Below are positions 34,415 to 42,773 of a DNA stretch of 64,000 nucleotides, piece by piece (the stretch's first letter is position 1; each line of letters starts with the position of its first letter). The DNA lies in assembly GCA_963643205.1 (NCBI GenBank), contig CAVIJJ010000004.1:4943-68942 (forward strand), read 5' to 3'. A program made the translations under genes and the position numbers. Under the pieces are notes generated by a model, which ran no database searches, was not told where the DNA came from, and saw only the letters and a program-made list of their open reading frames with translations. The stretch is from Phil1 sp963643205 (GTDB lineage Bacteria; Bacillota; Clostridia; Christensenellales; CAG-138).

Positions 34415-35428
34415 TTATTCAGCGTCTACCTTTGCCATGTGCGCGATAAGCTCAACAACCTTGTTGCTGTAGCCCCACTCGTTATCGTACCAGGCGATAA
34501 GCTTTATAAAGTTAGGGTTAAGGCTTATGCCGGCGGTAGCGTCAAATATGCAGATGTGCGGATCTGTATAAAAGTCGCTCGACACAACGGGCTGATCGGT
34601 ATAACCTATAATGCCCTTCCAGCGGTCGCTTTCGCTCGCTTCCTTCATGGCGGCGGTTATTTCCTCGTATGTGGCGGCCTTTTCAATGCGGCAGGTAAGG
34701 TCCACTATTGAAACATCCGGAGTGGGAACGCGGATGCTCAGGCCTGTAAGCTTTCCATTAAGCTCGGGTATAACCTTGCCGACGGCCTTCGCGGCACCGG
34801 TGGAGCTGGGAATTAGATTATGCGCCGCCGCGCGGCCGCCGCGCCAATCCTTCTTGGATGTGCCGTCAACGGTTTTCTGCGTTGCGGTTATGGAATGCAC
34901 GGTTGTCATAAGGCCTTCCACTATGCCGAACTTTTCGTTTATAACCTCCGCAAGGGGAGCCAGGCAGTTTGTGGTGCAGCTGGCGTTTGAAACAACGTTC
35001 ATGTCCTTTGTATATTCGTCGGTATTAACGCCCATTACGAACATTTTCGCGTCCTTGGAGGGGGCGGTTATTATAACCTTCTTGGCCCCGCCCACAAGAT
35101 GCGCGGATGCTTGCTCTGTGGTTGTGTTTACGCCGCTTGACTCAACTATGTATTCCGCGCCGCACTCGCTCCAGGGTACGTCACAGGCGTTCATCTGCTG
35201 ATAAACATTGATTTCACGTCCGTTTACTATAAGCTTATCCTCGCTTGCGCTTACGTCGCCCTCAAACGCGCCATGCACTGTATCAAACTTGGTCATGTAG
35301 GCCATGTAATCCGCGCTTATAAACGGATCGTTTATACCCACTACCTCCATATCCGGATTTTCTGCGCACACGCGCAGCACCAGCCTGCCTATGCGGCCGA
35401 ACCCGTTGATGCCAATCTTAATTGCCAT
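34415..35428 (-). CDS. gapA: Glyceraldehyde-3-phosphate dehydrogenase, type I
   Basis: NAD-dependent glycolytic enzyme. The Rossmann motif INGFGRIGR (7-15), catalytic C151 in SNASCTTNC, HSITATQKTVDG and the C-terminal WYDNEWGYS are all present. 337 residues is standard. D34 after the second strand fits NAD rather than NADP preference. It has its own promoter and terminator; no pgk or tpi gene is adjacent, unlike the common gap-pgk-tpi cluster. Confidence 0.97.
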   Translation of the reverse strand: MAIKIGINGFGRIGRLVLRVCAENPDMEVVGINDPFISADYMAYMTKFDTVHGAFEGDVSASEDKLIVNGREINVYQQMNACDVPWSECGAEYIVESSGVNTTTEQASAHLVGGAKKVIITAPSKDAKMFVMGVNTDEYTKDMNVVSNASCTTNCLAPLAEVINEKFGIVEGLMTTVHSITATQKTVDGTSKKDWRGGRAAAHNLIPSSTGAAKAVGKVIPELNGKLTGLSIRVPTPDVSIVDLTCRIEKAATYEEITAAMKEASESDRWKGIIGYTDQPVVSSDFYTDPHICIFDATAGISLNPNFIKLIAWYDNEWGYSNKVVELIAHMAKVDAE

Positions 35429-35506
35429 AAGCTATATCCTCCATAAATAAAAATTTCTAAAATATAAATTCGGCTTATGCGGCCGAAATTGATTTCCACA
35501 CATATA

Positions 35507-35536
35507 ATAGTATCAAAAATAAAGAACTTTTGACAA
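35507..35536 (-). promoter_or_regulatory. Candidate promoter of gapA
   Basis: Minus strand TTGTCA (35536-35531), 18-bp spacer, TACTAT (35512-35507). The ~70-base leader holds a weak hairpin (about 35468-35491). Confidence 0.5.
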
Positions 35537-35613
35537 TAGTTGCAAGGCTAACCAAGCATACGAATATGCAAGATTAGCCATAAGTTCACATTATAAAGCT
35601 CAAATTAAACCGT

Positions 35614-36546
35614 TCAGCGGTCTATATTTATGGTTTCGGCGGCTATGTAAAGCGGGCGGTCGCGAACCTCGTCATATATCCTGTTAAGGTACGCTCCCTG
35701 AATGCCTATCGCAACAAGCGTAAGCGCGTTTATAAGCACAAGCCCATCCACGGCCCAAAGCCACGGCGCGCAGCCCAGAGTTGCCGCGATTATTATAAGC
35801 GCTATAAGCCCAAGCACGCTCAGAACGCCGAGCGCTATGCCGGCATAAAGCGCCAAAGACATGGGCTTATATGAAAAGCCCAGTATGCCGTCAAACGCCA
35901 AACGCAGCATTTTTTTGAGGGTATATTTGGTTTTGCCCGCCTGGCGTTCATGGCGCACATATTCAACGGGAACGGCCTCAAAGCCCATCCAGCCGCTCAT
36001 GCCGCGAAGGAAGCGATTATGCTCCCGCATTTTAAGGAATACGTCCGCAACCTTTTTGTCAAGCAGCCTGAAGTCGCCCGTATCAAGCGGAATGGGGTAT
36101 GCGCTCATGGCGTTAAGAAGCCTGTAGTAGCAAAAGGCGGTGAACTTTTTGAATATTGTTTCGCCCTCTCGCTTAAGGCGCTTGCCGTACGCTATGTCCG
36201 CCCCGTTTTCCCAGGCCTTAACAAGCTCCGCTATAACCTCCGGCGGATCCTGAAGGTCCGCGTCTATTATAATAAGCGCGTCGCCGCGGGCGTTGTCCAT
36301 GCCGGCGGTTACGGCAAGCTGATGGCCAAAGTTCCTTGAAAAGCTTATTACGCGAACCTCGCCGTGCTCCTTGGCTATGGCGCGCAGCTGGCGCATGGTG
36401 CCGTCCCTGCTGCCGTCGTTTACGTATATTATCTCGTGATCGTAGTCGCTGAGCATGCGCATAGCCTCGCTCATGCGGGCATAGGACTGCGGAAGTACCT
36501 CTTCTTCATTAAAAACCGGAACTATGAGAGAAAGCAATTTCTTCAT
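35614..36546 (-). CDS. Glycosyltransferase family 2 (GtrB/dolichol-phosphate-type)
   Basis: 310 residues: a GT-A domain (about 1-225) with the UDP-sugar motifs SLIVPVFNEEE, DGSRDGT, DADLQDPPE (metal-binding DxD-like) and the acceptor-site stretch KTKYTLKKMLRLAFDG, then two membrane segments (about 230-258 and 265-290). This is the architecture of polyprenyl-phosphate glycosyltransferases such as GtrB, which load a sugar onto undecaprenyl phosphate at the inner face of the membrane. The acceptor glycan is unknown; no flippase gene is adjacent. Confidence 0.92.
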   Translation of the reverse strand: MKKLLSLIVPVFNEEEVLPQSYARMSEAMRMLSDYDHEIIYVNDGSRDGTMRQLRAIAKEHGEVRVISFSRNFGHQLAVTAGMDNARGDALIIIDADLQDPPEVIAELVKAWENGADIAYGKRLKREGETIFKKFTAFCYYRLLNAMSAYPIPLDTGDFRLLDKKVADVFLKMREHNRFLRGMSGWMGFEAVPVEYVRHERQAGKTKYTLKKMLRLAFDGILGFSYKPMSLALYAGIALGVLSVLGLIALIIIAATLGCAPWLWAVDGLVLINALTLVAIGIQGAYLNRIYDEVRDRPLYIAAETINIDR

Positions 36547-36581
36547 TCGAATAAACCTGCCTTTTCTGATTATATCAATCT

Positions 36582-36609
36582 ATTATATCATTATTTTGCC
36601 CGTTCTCAA
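36582..36609 (-). promoter_or_regulatory. Promoter of the glycosyltransferase gene
   Basis: Minus strand TTGAGA (36609-36604), 16-bp spacer, TATAAT (36587-36582). It is back to back with the plus-strand promoter at 36632. Confidence 0.68.
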
Positions 36610-36631
36610 CCAATGTTTACATTTTGGCTCA

Positions 36632-36661
36632 TTGAGGGAACATAGCGGACTGTGATATACT
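36632..36661 (+). promoter_or_regulatory. Promoter of the membrane repeat protein-radA operon
   Basis: TTGAGG (36632-36637), 18-bp spacer, TATACT (36656-36661) with TG one base upstream, 40 bp before the ATG. Confidence 0.65.
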
Positions 36662-36701
36662 ATATAAGCAAACAAGAAAATCACAGGATTCGGTATATAT
36701 A

Positions 36702-37904
36702 ATGAAACGATATCACAGACGGCGGCGCGGCATACGCCGCAGACGCAGCCTTAAATCAACAATATGGGGGCCGATACTGGCGCTTTGCGCAACCGTTTTG
36801 GGCATTATCGGCATAATAGCGGCGATAGTGTTTGTGGGCCTGCCTAAGCTGCTTCCGCTTATAGGCGTTGAGTATCGCGCGCCGTTCGCGCCAACGCCCT
36901 CGCCAAGCCCCACGCCCGTGCCAACTCCAACTCCCAATCCAATGGATCTTTTTGATGTGGAAAGCGCGGAAGAGGAGGTTGTGTTCGACGAAATAAGGGA
37001 CTATAAATGGTTTGGCGATCCTTATTTTTATGATGGCAAGCTTATGCTGACCGGCGGCAAACTTATTGACGGAAAATCCGTAATGTGCGATTTATTGCTT
37101 TGGGATCCGGAGGAGCGCAGTGCCGAAAAGATAGACATAACGCTTGAAAATACACACTTTATGTTCCCAAAGTTCAATGACGATTGGATAGTTTATCTGG
37201 ACGCGAATTACGATGGGGGCGGCAAGCTTTGCGCCGTAAACAGGAACGATACCACGCTTACGCCCGTAACCATAAAAACGGTATATACCGGCCAATGCGA
37301 GCCGATGCTTTATGAAAACTATGTGGCGTGGATAGAGCGCACGGGTACGCGCATGGACAAGCTTTTCCTTTGCGACCTTACAACCATGGAAACAACAACG
37401 CTGCACATGTTCAGCAACAGCTCATACGGGCAAAGCCTGCCCTCGCTTGTGAACGGCGTTCTTGTTTGGGCGGACGCGGAAAAGAGCGGCTCAACGGACG
37501 ATGAGGACACGAGCGTTATATACTTTGTGCGCCTTGGGTCAACATCAATAAAGAGCATACATACCGGAACCTACGCGCACGACCCGATATCAAACGGGCA
37601 GTATACGGCCTGGCTTGATTCGCATCATTCGCCCGAGTGCAAGCTTTATTATATGGCGCAGGACGAAACCGAGCCTACGCTTGTGGCGGGGGGCGTTGTG
37701 CAGTTCGGCATGGGCAATAACTTTATCGCGTACTCTAAGGACGAAACGATATACCTTTACAGAATAGACAACAAAAAGACCTATAAGCTTTCCGGAGTAT
37801 ACGAAACGGCGCAGTTTATGGGCGTAAGCGACGGCAAGGTAATATGGATGGACGTTACCAGCCGGGAGAGAGACATTCTTAAATATGCGGAGGTGCCGGA
37901 CTGA
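36702..37904 (+). CDS. Membrane-anchored protein with a beta-propeller-like extracellular domain
   Basis: 400 residues of unknown function. A very basic N-terminus (KRYHRRRRGIRRRR) precedes one membrane segment (about 23-50), then a Pro/Thr/Ser linker (about 64-80). The remaining 320 residues form repeated ~45-residue units with strand-rich W-[IV]-x-[YWA] elements (DDWIVYLD, NYVAWIER, NGVLVWAD, GQYTAWLD, NNFIAYSK, GKVIWMD), consistent with a six- or seven-bladed propeller like those in TolB-type or cell-surface proteins. Its TGA overlaps the radA ATG by one base, so they are coupled. No close family could be named. Confidence 0.72.
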   Translation: MKRYHRRRRGIRRRRSLKSTIWGPILALCATVLGIIGIIAAIVFVGLPKLLPLIGVEYRAPFAPTPSPSPTPVPTPTPNPMDLFDVESAEEEVVFDEIRDYKWFGDPYFYDGKLMLTGGKLIDGKSVMCDLLLWDPEERSAEKIDITLENTHFMFPKFNDDWIVYLDANYDGGGKLCAVNRNDTTLTPVTIKTVYTGQCEPMLYENYVAWIERTGTRMDKLFLCDLTTMETTTLHMFSNSSYGQSLPSLVNGVLVWADAEKSGSTDDEDTSVIYFVRLGSTSIKSIHTGTYAHDPISNGQYTAWLDSHHSPECKLYYMAQDETEPTLVAGGVVQFGMGNNFIAYSKDETIYLYRIDNKKTYKLSGVYETAQFMGVSDGKVIWMDVTSRERDILKYAEVPD

Positions 37905-39247
37905 TGCCTAAGGGAGCGAAAACGGTATTTGTCTGCGGCGAGTGCGGCTACGAAAGCGGCAAATGGCTCGGCCGCTGCCCGAATTGCGACAGCTGGAACA
38001 CATTTGTTGAAACCTCGCCCGCGCAGCAGGTTAAAAAAGGAATATCAACCCAGCGCGCTTTGCCTATGCGAGAGGTGCGCGCGGACGCGGCGAAAAGAAT
38101 ACCCAGCGGCATAGGCGAGCTGGACCGGGTACTTGGCGGCGGAATAGTGGGCGGAAGCGCGGTGCTTCTCGGCGGAGACCCTGGAATAGGCAAATCAACC
38201 CTTCTTATGCAGATGGCGGGTTCGCTTACCGCGCAGGGGAGCGTGCTTTATGTTACCGGTGAGGAATCGGCGGCGCAGCTTAAGCTTAGGGCGGAGCGCC
38301 TTGGCGCGAACGGGGACATGCTGCTGCTTGCCGAAACGGACATAACCGTAATAGAGGCGGAAATTGAGCGGATAAAGCCCGCGTTTCTTATAATAGACTC
38401 CATACAGACAATGTATTGCCCGGATATAGCCTCCGCGCCCGGCAGCGTAAGCCAGGTTCGCGAGGCGACATCCTTTTTGACGCGCGTTGCCAAAACAACC
38501 GGCACGGCCGTATTCATAGTGGGCCACGTTACAAAAGAGGGCGCCATAGCCGGGCCAAGAGTGCTTGAGCACATGGTGGACACCGTGCTTTCTTTTGAAG
38601 GGGATAGGCACGACGCGTTCAGACTTTTGAGAAGCGTAAAGAATCGCTACGGCTCAACAAACGAGATAGGCGTTTTTGAAATGGGCGAGCGCGGCATGGA
38701 GGAAATCCCCGATCCCTCCGGCATGTTCCTTACGGGAACGGATGCCCCGGGCTGCGCGGTAACCTGCGCGCTTGAGGGCACAAGGCCGATGCTTGTTGAG
38801 GTGCAGTCGCTTATATCAAACACCCCGTTTTCAAACCCGCGGCGCATGAGCGCGGGTCTTGAATTGAACAGGCTTATACTCCTGCTTGCGGTGCTTGAAA
38901 AGAAGGCATATCTTTCGCTTGCCGACAAGGACGTGTATATAAATGTTGTGGGCGGAATGAGGCTTGAGGAGCGCTGCTGCGATCTGGCGGTTGCTATGTG
39001 CGTGGCGAGCGCATTGCTTGAGGCGCCTATGCCTAAGAATACCGTATGCCTGGGCGAAATATCGCTTACCGGAGAGGTGCGCGGCGCGAGCAGAATGGAA
39101 AAGCGCGCGGCTGAATGTGCGCGCCTTGGCTACGAGCGGCTTATAATACCAAGGCATGCCGCATTTAAGGCCCCGGGCGGAATAGAGCTTGTTCGCGTGG
39201 GTACGCTTGCCGAGGCCGTAAAGGTGCTTACGCAGGGCAGTAAGTAA
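37904..39247 (+). CDS. radA: DNA repair protein RadA
   Basis: RecA-like ATPase/helicase that promotes branch migration in recombination. The 447 residues contain an N-terminal four-cysteine zinc finger (C11, C14, C25, C28), Walker A GGDPGIGKST (90-99), the RadA-specific KNRYG motif (247-251), and a C-terminal Lon-protease-like domain (from about 290) that is catalytically inactive in the family. It starts inside the stop of the upstream membrane protein gene. In many Bacillota radA follows clpC and precedes disA; that arrangement is absent here. Confidence 0.97.
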   Translation: MPKGAKTVFVCGECGYESGKWLGRCPNCDSWNTFVETSPAQQVKKGISTQRALPMREVRADAAKRIPSGIGELDRVLGGGIVGGSAVLLGGDPGIGKSTLLMQMAGSLTAQGSVLYVTGEESAAQLKLRAERLGANGDMLLLAETDITVIEAEIERIKPAFLIIDSIQTMYCPDIASAPGSVSQVREATSFLTRVAKTTGTAVFIVGHVTKEGAIAGPRVLEHMVDTVLSFEGDRHDAFRLLRSVKNRYGSTNEIGVFEMGERGMEEIPDPSGMFLTGTDAPGCAVTCALEGTRPMLVEVQSLISNTPFSNPRRMSAGLELNRLILLLAVLEKKAYLSLADKDVYINVVGGMRLEERCCDLAVAMCVASALLEAPMPKNTVCLGEISLTGEVRGASRMEKRAAECARLGYERLIIPRHAAFKAPGGIELVRVGTLAEAVKVLTQGSK

Positions 39248-39294
39248 GAATGAAAACCCGGGCGCGGCGCGGCTGATATACCGAAAGATAAAAA

Positions 39295-39323
39295 GAGCGA
39301 AGGAACATTAAAGCCCTTCGCTC
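39295..39323 (-). terminator. Terminator of the nth-obg-yhbY operon
   Basis: 9-bp stem GAGCGAAGG / CCTTCGCTC with an 11-base loop; on the minus strand it continues as TTTTTATC. It may also stop radA read-through, though the plus-strand T-run is weak. Confidence 0.75.
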
Positions 39324-39328
39324 ATTCA

Positions 39329-39622
39329 TTATGCTTTTATAAGCTCTATTTTGGGGTTTTCCTTGCTGCGGCGGTATAGCGTAAGCTTTTTGCCAATGCA
39401 CTGCACCGGCTCCGCGTGAAGCCTTGCGGCAAGGGTTTCCATTGTGTCCTTGGGGCTTTCCGGCGCGGTTTCAAGCACGGTTATTTTTATAAGCTCGCGC
39501 GCCTCAAGCGCCGCGTCAAGCTGTTCCGTTACCGCGGGGGTAACGCCCGCCTTGCCTATTTGATACAGCGGCTGCAGCGTGTTCGCCATGGACCTGAGCT
39601 GTGCCCTTTGTTTGCTTGTCAT
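39329..39622 (-). CDS. yhbY: YhbY family ribosome-associated RNA-binding protein
   Basis: 97 residues, a single CRM domain: LTSKQRAQLRSMA-type start, the conserved GKAGVTPAV loop and the GKKLTLYRRSK end. Bacterial YhbY associates with pre-50S ribosomal particles. I chose ATG 39622 with AAGGAG about 10 bases upstream. It follows obg in the same operon, a common pairing in Bacillota that links ribosome assembly factors. Confidence 0.93.
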   Translation of the reverse strand: MTSKQRAQLRSMANTLQPLYQIGKAGVTPAVTEQLDAALEARELIKITVLETAPESPKDTMETLAARLHAEPVQCIGKKLTLYRRSKENPKIELIKA

Positions 39623-39642
39623 AATATACAATCTCCTTCTAT

Positions 39643-40911
39643 TTATTCAACAAAATCAAATTCCCATTCGCCCATGCGCACAACGCTTTCCTCGTTCGCG
39701 CCGGCGGCACGCAGGGCATCTATAATGCCCTCTTTTATAAGGTACTGCTGGAAGCGGCGCATAGAGCCCTCGTCGTCGGCATAGGTGGTATCGAGTATAT
39801 AGTCCACGCTGCCGCCGGAAACCACGAACACGTCCCCGTCCTTTTCTATTGTGAAGCCGGGCTCGTACTTGTGGCCTATGTTTATTTCCTCCTCCTCAAA
39901 CTGATATGTTTTGGGAAGGGTCGCAAGCGTTCTTACAAGGCAGTCTATAAGCGCGTCAAATCCGCTTACGGTTGCGGCGGACACGGGGAATATTTCAACA
40001 TCCTCGCCGGCGAGTGCCTCCTTCAGCTTTTCAAGGTTTTCCTCGGCGCCGGTAATGTCCATTTTGTTCGCGGCAACAACCTGCTTAAGTTCGCCTAAGC
40101 GGGCGCTGTATTTTGTAAGCTCGTTCTTTATTTTGAAGTAATCATCCGCGGGGTCTCTGCCCTCGCTGCCGGATACGTCTATAACGTGCACAAGCAAGCG
40201 CGTGCGCTCAATATGCCTTAAAAAGTCGTGCCCAAGGCCCGCGCCGTCGGCCGCGCCCTCTATAAGGCCGGGAATATCGGCAAGCACAAACGTTTTATCG
40301 TAGCGCTTAACAACGCCAAGGTTAGGCGTAAGGGTTGTAAAATGGTAGTTGGCTATCTTTGGCTTGGCGCTTGTTAGCACGGAAAGAATCGTGCTCTTGC
40401 CAACATTCGGCAAACCTATAAGGCCAACGTCCGCTATTGTTTTAAGCTCAAGCTCAACCTCCCTTTCAAGCGTTTTCTGCCCGGGCTGAGCAAAGCGCGG
40501 GGATTGCTTGGCGGGCGTTGCGAAGCGGCTGTTGCCCTTGCCGCCGCGGCCGCCGAAAAGAACTATTTTCTGCCTGCCGGGCTGGCTTAAATCCGCGGCA
40601 ATGGCGCCTGTTTCAACGTCCTTCACAAGCGTGCCCACGGGAACCTTTATTATAAGATCCTGGCCGTTTTTGCCGCTTGAATGGGACGCGCGGCCCTTTT
40701 CTCCGTTTTCGGCGCGGAAAAAGCGCGCGAACTTAAAGTCCAGCAGCGTGTCCATATTTCCGTCCGCCACAAACACAACGTTTCCGCCGCGGCCGCCGTC
40801 GCCTCCGTCCGGACCGCCGCGGGTAACGAATTTTTCCCTATGGAAGCTGGCGCAGCCGTCTCCGCCGTCTCCCGCCTTTATAACTATTCTTGCTTTATCA
40901 ACGAACTGCAT
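39643..40911 (-). CDS. obg: GTPase Obg (ObgE/CgtA)
   Basis: Essential ribosome-assembly and stress GTPase. The glycine-rich Obg fold spans 1-158 (GDGGDGC, GGDGGRGG, GGRGGKGN), the G domain begins with G1 GLPNVGKS (166-173), then DIPGLIEGA (G3) and NKMD (G4), and a C-terminal OCT domain (about 345-420) completes the protein. 422 residues is typical of Bacillota. It overlaps nth by 14 bp and is followed by yhbY after 20 bp. Confidence 0.97.
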   Translation of the reverse strand: MQFVDKARIVIKAGDGGDGCASFHREKFVTRGGPDGGDGGRGGNVVFVADGNMDTLLDFKFARFFRAENGEKGRASHSSGKNGQDLIIKVPVGTLVKDVETGAIAADLSQPGRQKIVLFGGRGGKGNSRFATPAKQSPRFAQPGQKTLEREVELELKTIADVGLIGLPNVGKSTILSVLTSAKPKIANYHFTTLTPNLGVVKRYDKTFVLADIPGLIEGAADGAGLGHDFLRHIERTRLLVHVIDVSGSEGRDPADDYFKIKNELTKYSARLGELKQVVAANKMDITGAEENLEKLKEALAGEDVEIFPVSAATVSGFDALIDCLVRTLATLPKTYQFEEEEINIGHKYEPGFTIEKDGDVFVVSGGSVDYILDTTYADDEGSMRRFQQYLIKEGIIDALRAAGANEESVVRMGEWEFDFVE

Positions 40912-41578
40912 CGTTTTTCTCCGTTTTCTTTTGATTATTTATATATTCCCGACAGTATGGCCTTACGGTGCATATATCGCATTTTGGATTGCGCGCGGAG
41001 CAGACGCGCCTTCCGTGGAATATTATCCAGTGATGTGCGGCGGACCAATCCTCTTTGGGAATGTTCCGCATAAGCTGCTTTTCGGTGTTCTCAACGTCTT
41101 TCGCCTCGGCCAGGCCTATTCTGTTTGAAACGCGGAACACGTGCGTATCAACCGCTATTGCCGGAACGCCGAACGCGTTTGACACAACAACGTTTGCAGT
41201 TTTGCGGCCAACGCCGGGCAGCTTTGTAAGCTCGTCGCGATCCTGCGGAACTTGGCCGGCGAACTGATCAACTATAATTTTGCTTGCGGCGATTATGTGC
41301 TTGCCCTTTGTTTTGTAAAATCCGCAGCTTTTTATATACGGCTCAAGCTCTTCTTCGCTTAGCGCGGCAAAGGCCTCGGGTGTATTGTATTGCCTAAACA
41401 GCACGTCGGTTGCCTTATTCACCTGCTTATCGGTGCATTGGGCGCTCAGCATGGTTGCCACAAGCAGCTCGAACGGAGACGAAAAATTAAGCTCCGGCTT
41501 AGCGTCCGGATATGCCTCTTTAAGCGCAAGAAGAGCATTTTGAATGCGCTCGGTTTTATCCTTTTTGCTTTCGCGCAT
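40898..41578 (-). CDS. nth: Endonuclease III
   Basis: DNA glycosylase/AP lyase for oxidised pyrimidines. From ATG 41578 it has 226 residues: helix-hairpin-helix LPGVGRKTA (120-128) with catalytic lysine K126, catalytic aspartate D144 in VDTHVFRVSNR, and the [4Fe-4S] cluster cysteines C193, C200, C203, C209 in the spacing C-x6-C-x2-C-x5-C. The start is chosen because AAAGGGG lies just upstream; ATG 41596 has no binding site. It heads the operon with obg and yhbY. Confidence 0.96.
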   Translation of the reverse strand: MRESKKDKTERIQNALLALKEAYPDAKPELNFSSPFELLVATMLSAQCTDKQVNKATDVLFRQYNTPEAFAALSEEELEPYIKSCGFYKTKGKHIIAASKIIVDQFAGQVPQDRDELTKLPGVGRKTANVVVSNAFGVPAIAVDTHVFRVSNRIGLAEAKDVENTEKQLMRNIPKEDWSAAHHWIIFHGRRVCSARNPKCDICTVRPYCREYINNQKKTEKNDAVR

Positions 41579-41732
41579 ATTTTCGCCCCTTTCCATAATA
41601 ATACATTATAATTATATACGAACACGGGCGCTTTTTGCAACACGGGCGCCGCTTTAATTAAAAGAAGAATTCAATTTCAAGCTTTTTTCACATTAGTTTA
41701 TATTGTTGTGCCGTGCCCCGGCGCGTATAGTA

Positions 41733-41741
41733 TGGTATAAT
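41733..41741 (+). promoter_or_regulatory. Extended -10 promoter of the DUF1385 gene
   Basis: TGG-TATAAT (TG at 41733-41734, -10 at 41736-41741). No good -35 is seen at 17 bp, as often in extended -10 promoters. Confidence 0.55.
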
Positions 41742-41789
41742 AAGCGGTACGGATGTATCCGCACTAAGCAACCGAAAGGACATTGATAT

Positions 41790-42773
41790 ATGGCAAGAGT
41801 CAGCAGCATTGGCGGCCAGGCCGTTATGGAAGGCGTTATGATGAAATCCCCCACGGGAATCGCGCTTGCTGTCAGGTGCGCGGACGGCACAATAGCCACC
41901 CGCAGCAACAGCTGGAAAACAAAGGCGCAGAAGGGTACGTTTTATGGGCTGCCCATAGTAAGGGGCGTTGTAACGTTTATAGAATCCCTTTCAACCGGCA
42001 TGGGCACGCTTACCGAAAGCGCTAAGCTGGCGGGAGAGGATATAGACGAGGAACCGACAAAATTTGAAAAATGGCTTAGCGAAAAGCTTGGCAAGTCCGT
42101 TGAAAGCATAGTGATAGGGCTTGCGGTAATATTGGCTGTGGCGCTCAGTGTTGGGCTTTTCTTTCTGCTGCCGCTTGGAATAAGCTCGCTTATATTCGGC
42201 AAGGCCGCAAGCGTTGCCGGCGTTTGGAAAAGCCTTACGGAAGGGCTTGTAAGGCTTATTGTATTCATTGGCTATATAGCGCTCTGCTCAAGCATAAAGG
42301 ACGTTAAGCGCACGTTTATGTACCACGGGGCGGAGCATAAAACAATCGCCTGCTACGAGGCGGAGGAGGAGCTTACCCCCGAAAACGCCGCCAAGCACTC
42401 AAGGCTGCACCCCCGCTGCGGAACCAACTATCTGTTCCTTGTTATGGCGGTTTCCATTCTGTTTTTCGCGGCGATAGGCTGGAACGCAAACTTTCTTGTT
42501 CGCCTGGCGCTTCGCATAATATTCCTGCCTGTGGTGGCCGGGCTGTCATACGAGGTTCTTCGCTTTGCCGCGCGGCACGATAATTGGTTTACCCGCATAA
42601 TCCGCGCGCCCGGCATGGCCCTGCAGCACCTTACCACAAAGGAGCCCACAAAGGATATGCTTGAGGTTGCCATAACCGCATTTAATCTGGCGATGGATCC
42701 CAACTGGAAGCCCGATAATGAACCCGAGGAAAAAGAAAAAGCGGAGGAGTGCTCCGCTCAGTTGTCCGAATAA
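41790..42773 (+). CDS. DUF1385 domain membrane protein (YqhQ-like)
   Basis: 327 residues. The start SSIGGQAVMEGVMMKSP is the family signature, followed by RGVVTFIESL, and YHGAEHKTIACYEAEEELTPENA with conserved His/Glu in the middle, then RLHPRCGTNY. Four or five hydrophobic segments are present (about 105-150, 165-185, 215-262). Function is unknown; in many Clostridia it lies next to prmC/rpmE, which are not here. AAAGGA precedes the ATG. Its last 16 bases overlap the end of the convergent methyltransferase gene. Confidence 0.93.
   Translation: MARVSSIGGQAVMEGVMMKSPTGIALAVRCADGTIATRSNSWKTKAQKGTFYGLPIVRGVVTFIESLSTGMGTLTESAKLAGEDIDEEPTKFEKWLSEKLGKSVESIVIGLAVILAVALSVGLFFLLPLGISSLIFGKAASVAGVWKSLTEGLVRLIVFIGYIALCSSIKDVKRTFMYHGAEHKTIACYEAEEELTPENAAKHSRLHPRCGTNYLFLVMAVSILFFAAIGWNANFLVRLALRIIFLPVVAGLSYEVLRFAARHDNWFTRIIRAPGMALQHLTTKEPTKDMLEVAITAFNLAMDPNWKPDNEPEEKEKAEECSAQLSE

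Noticed and set aside
35468..35491. Hairpin in the gapA leader as an operator or riboswitch
   Set aside because: The stem is short (CGGC/GCCG plus A/T pairs with a bulge) and no known riboswitch core is visible.
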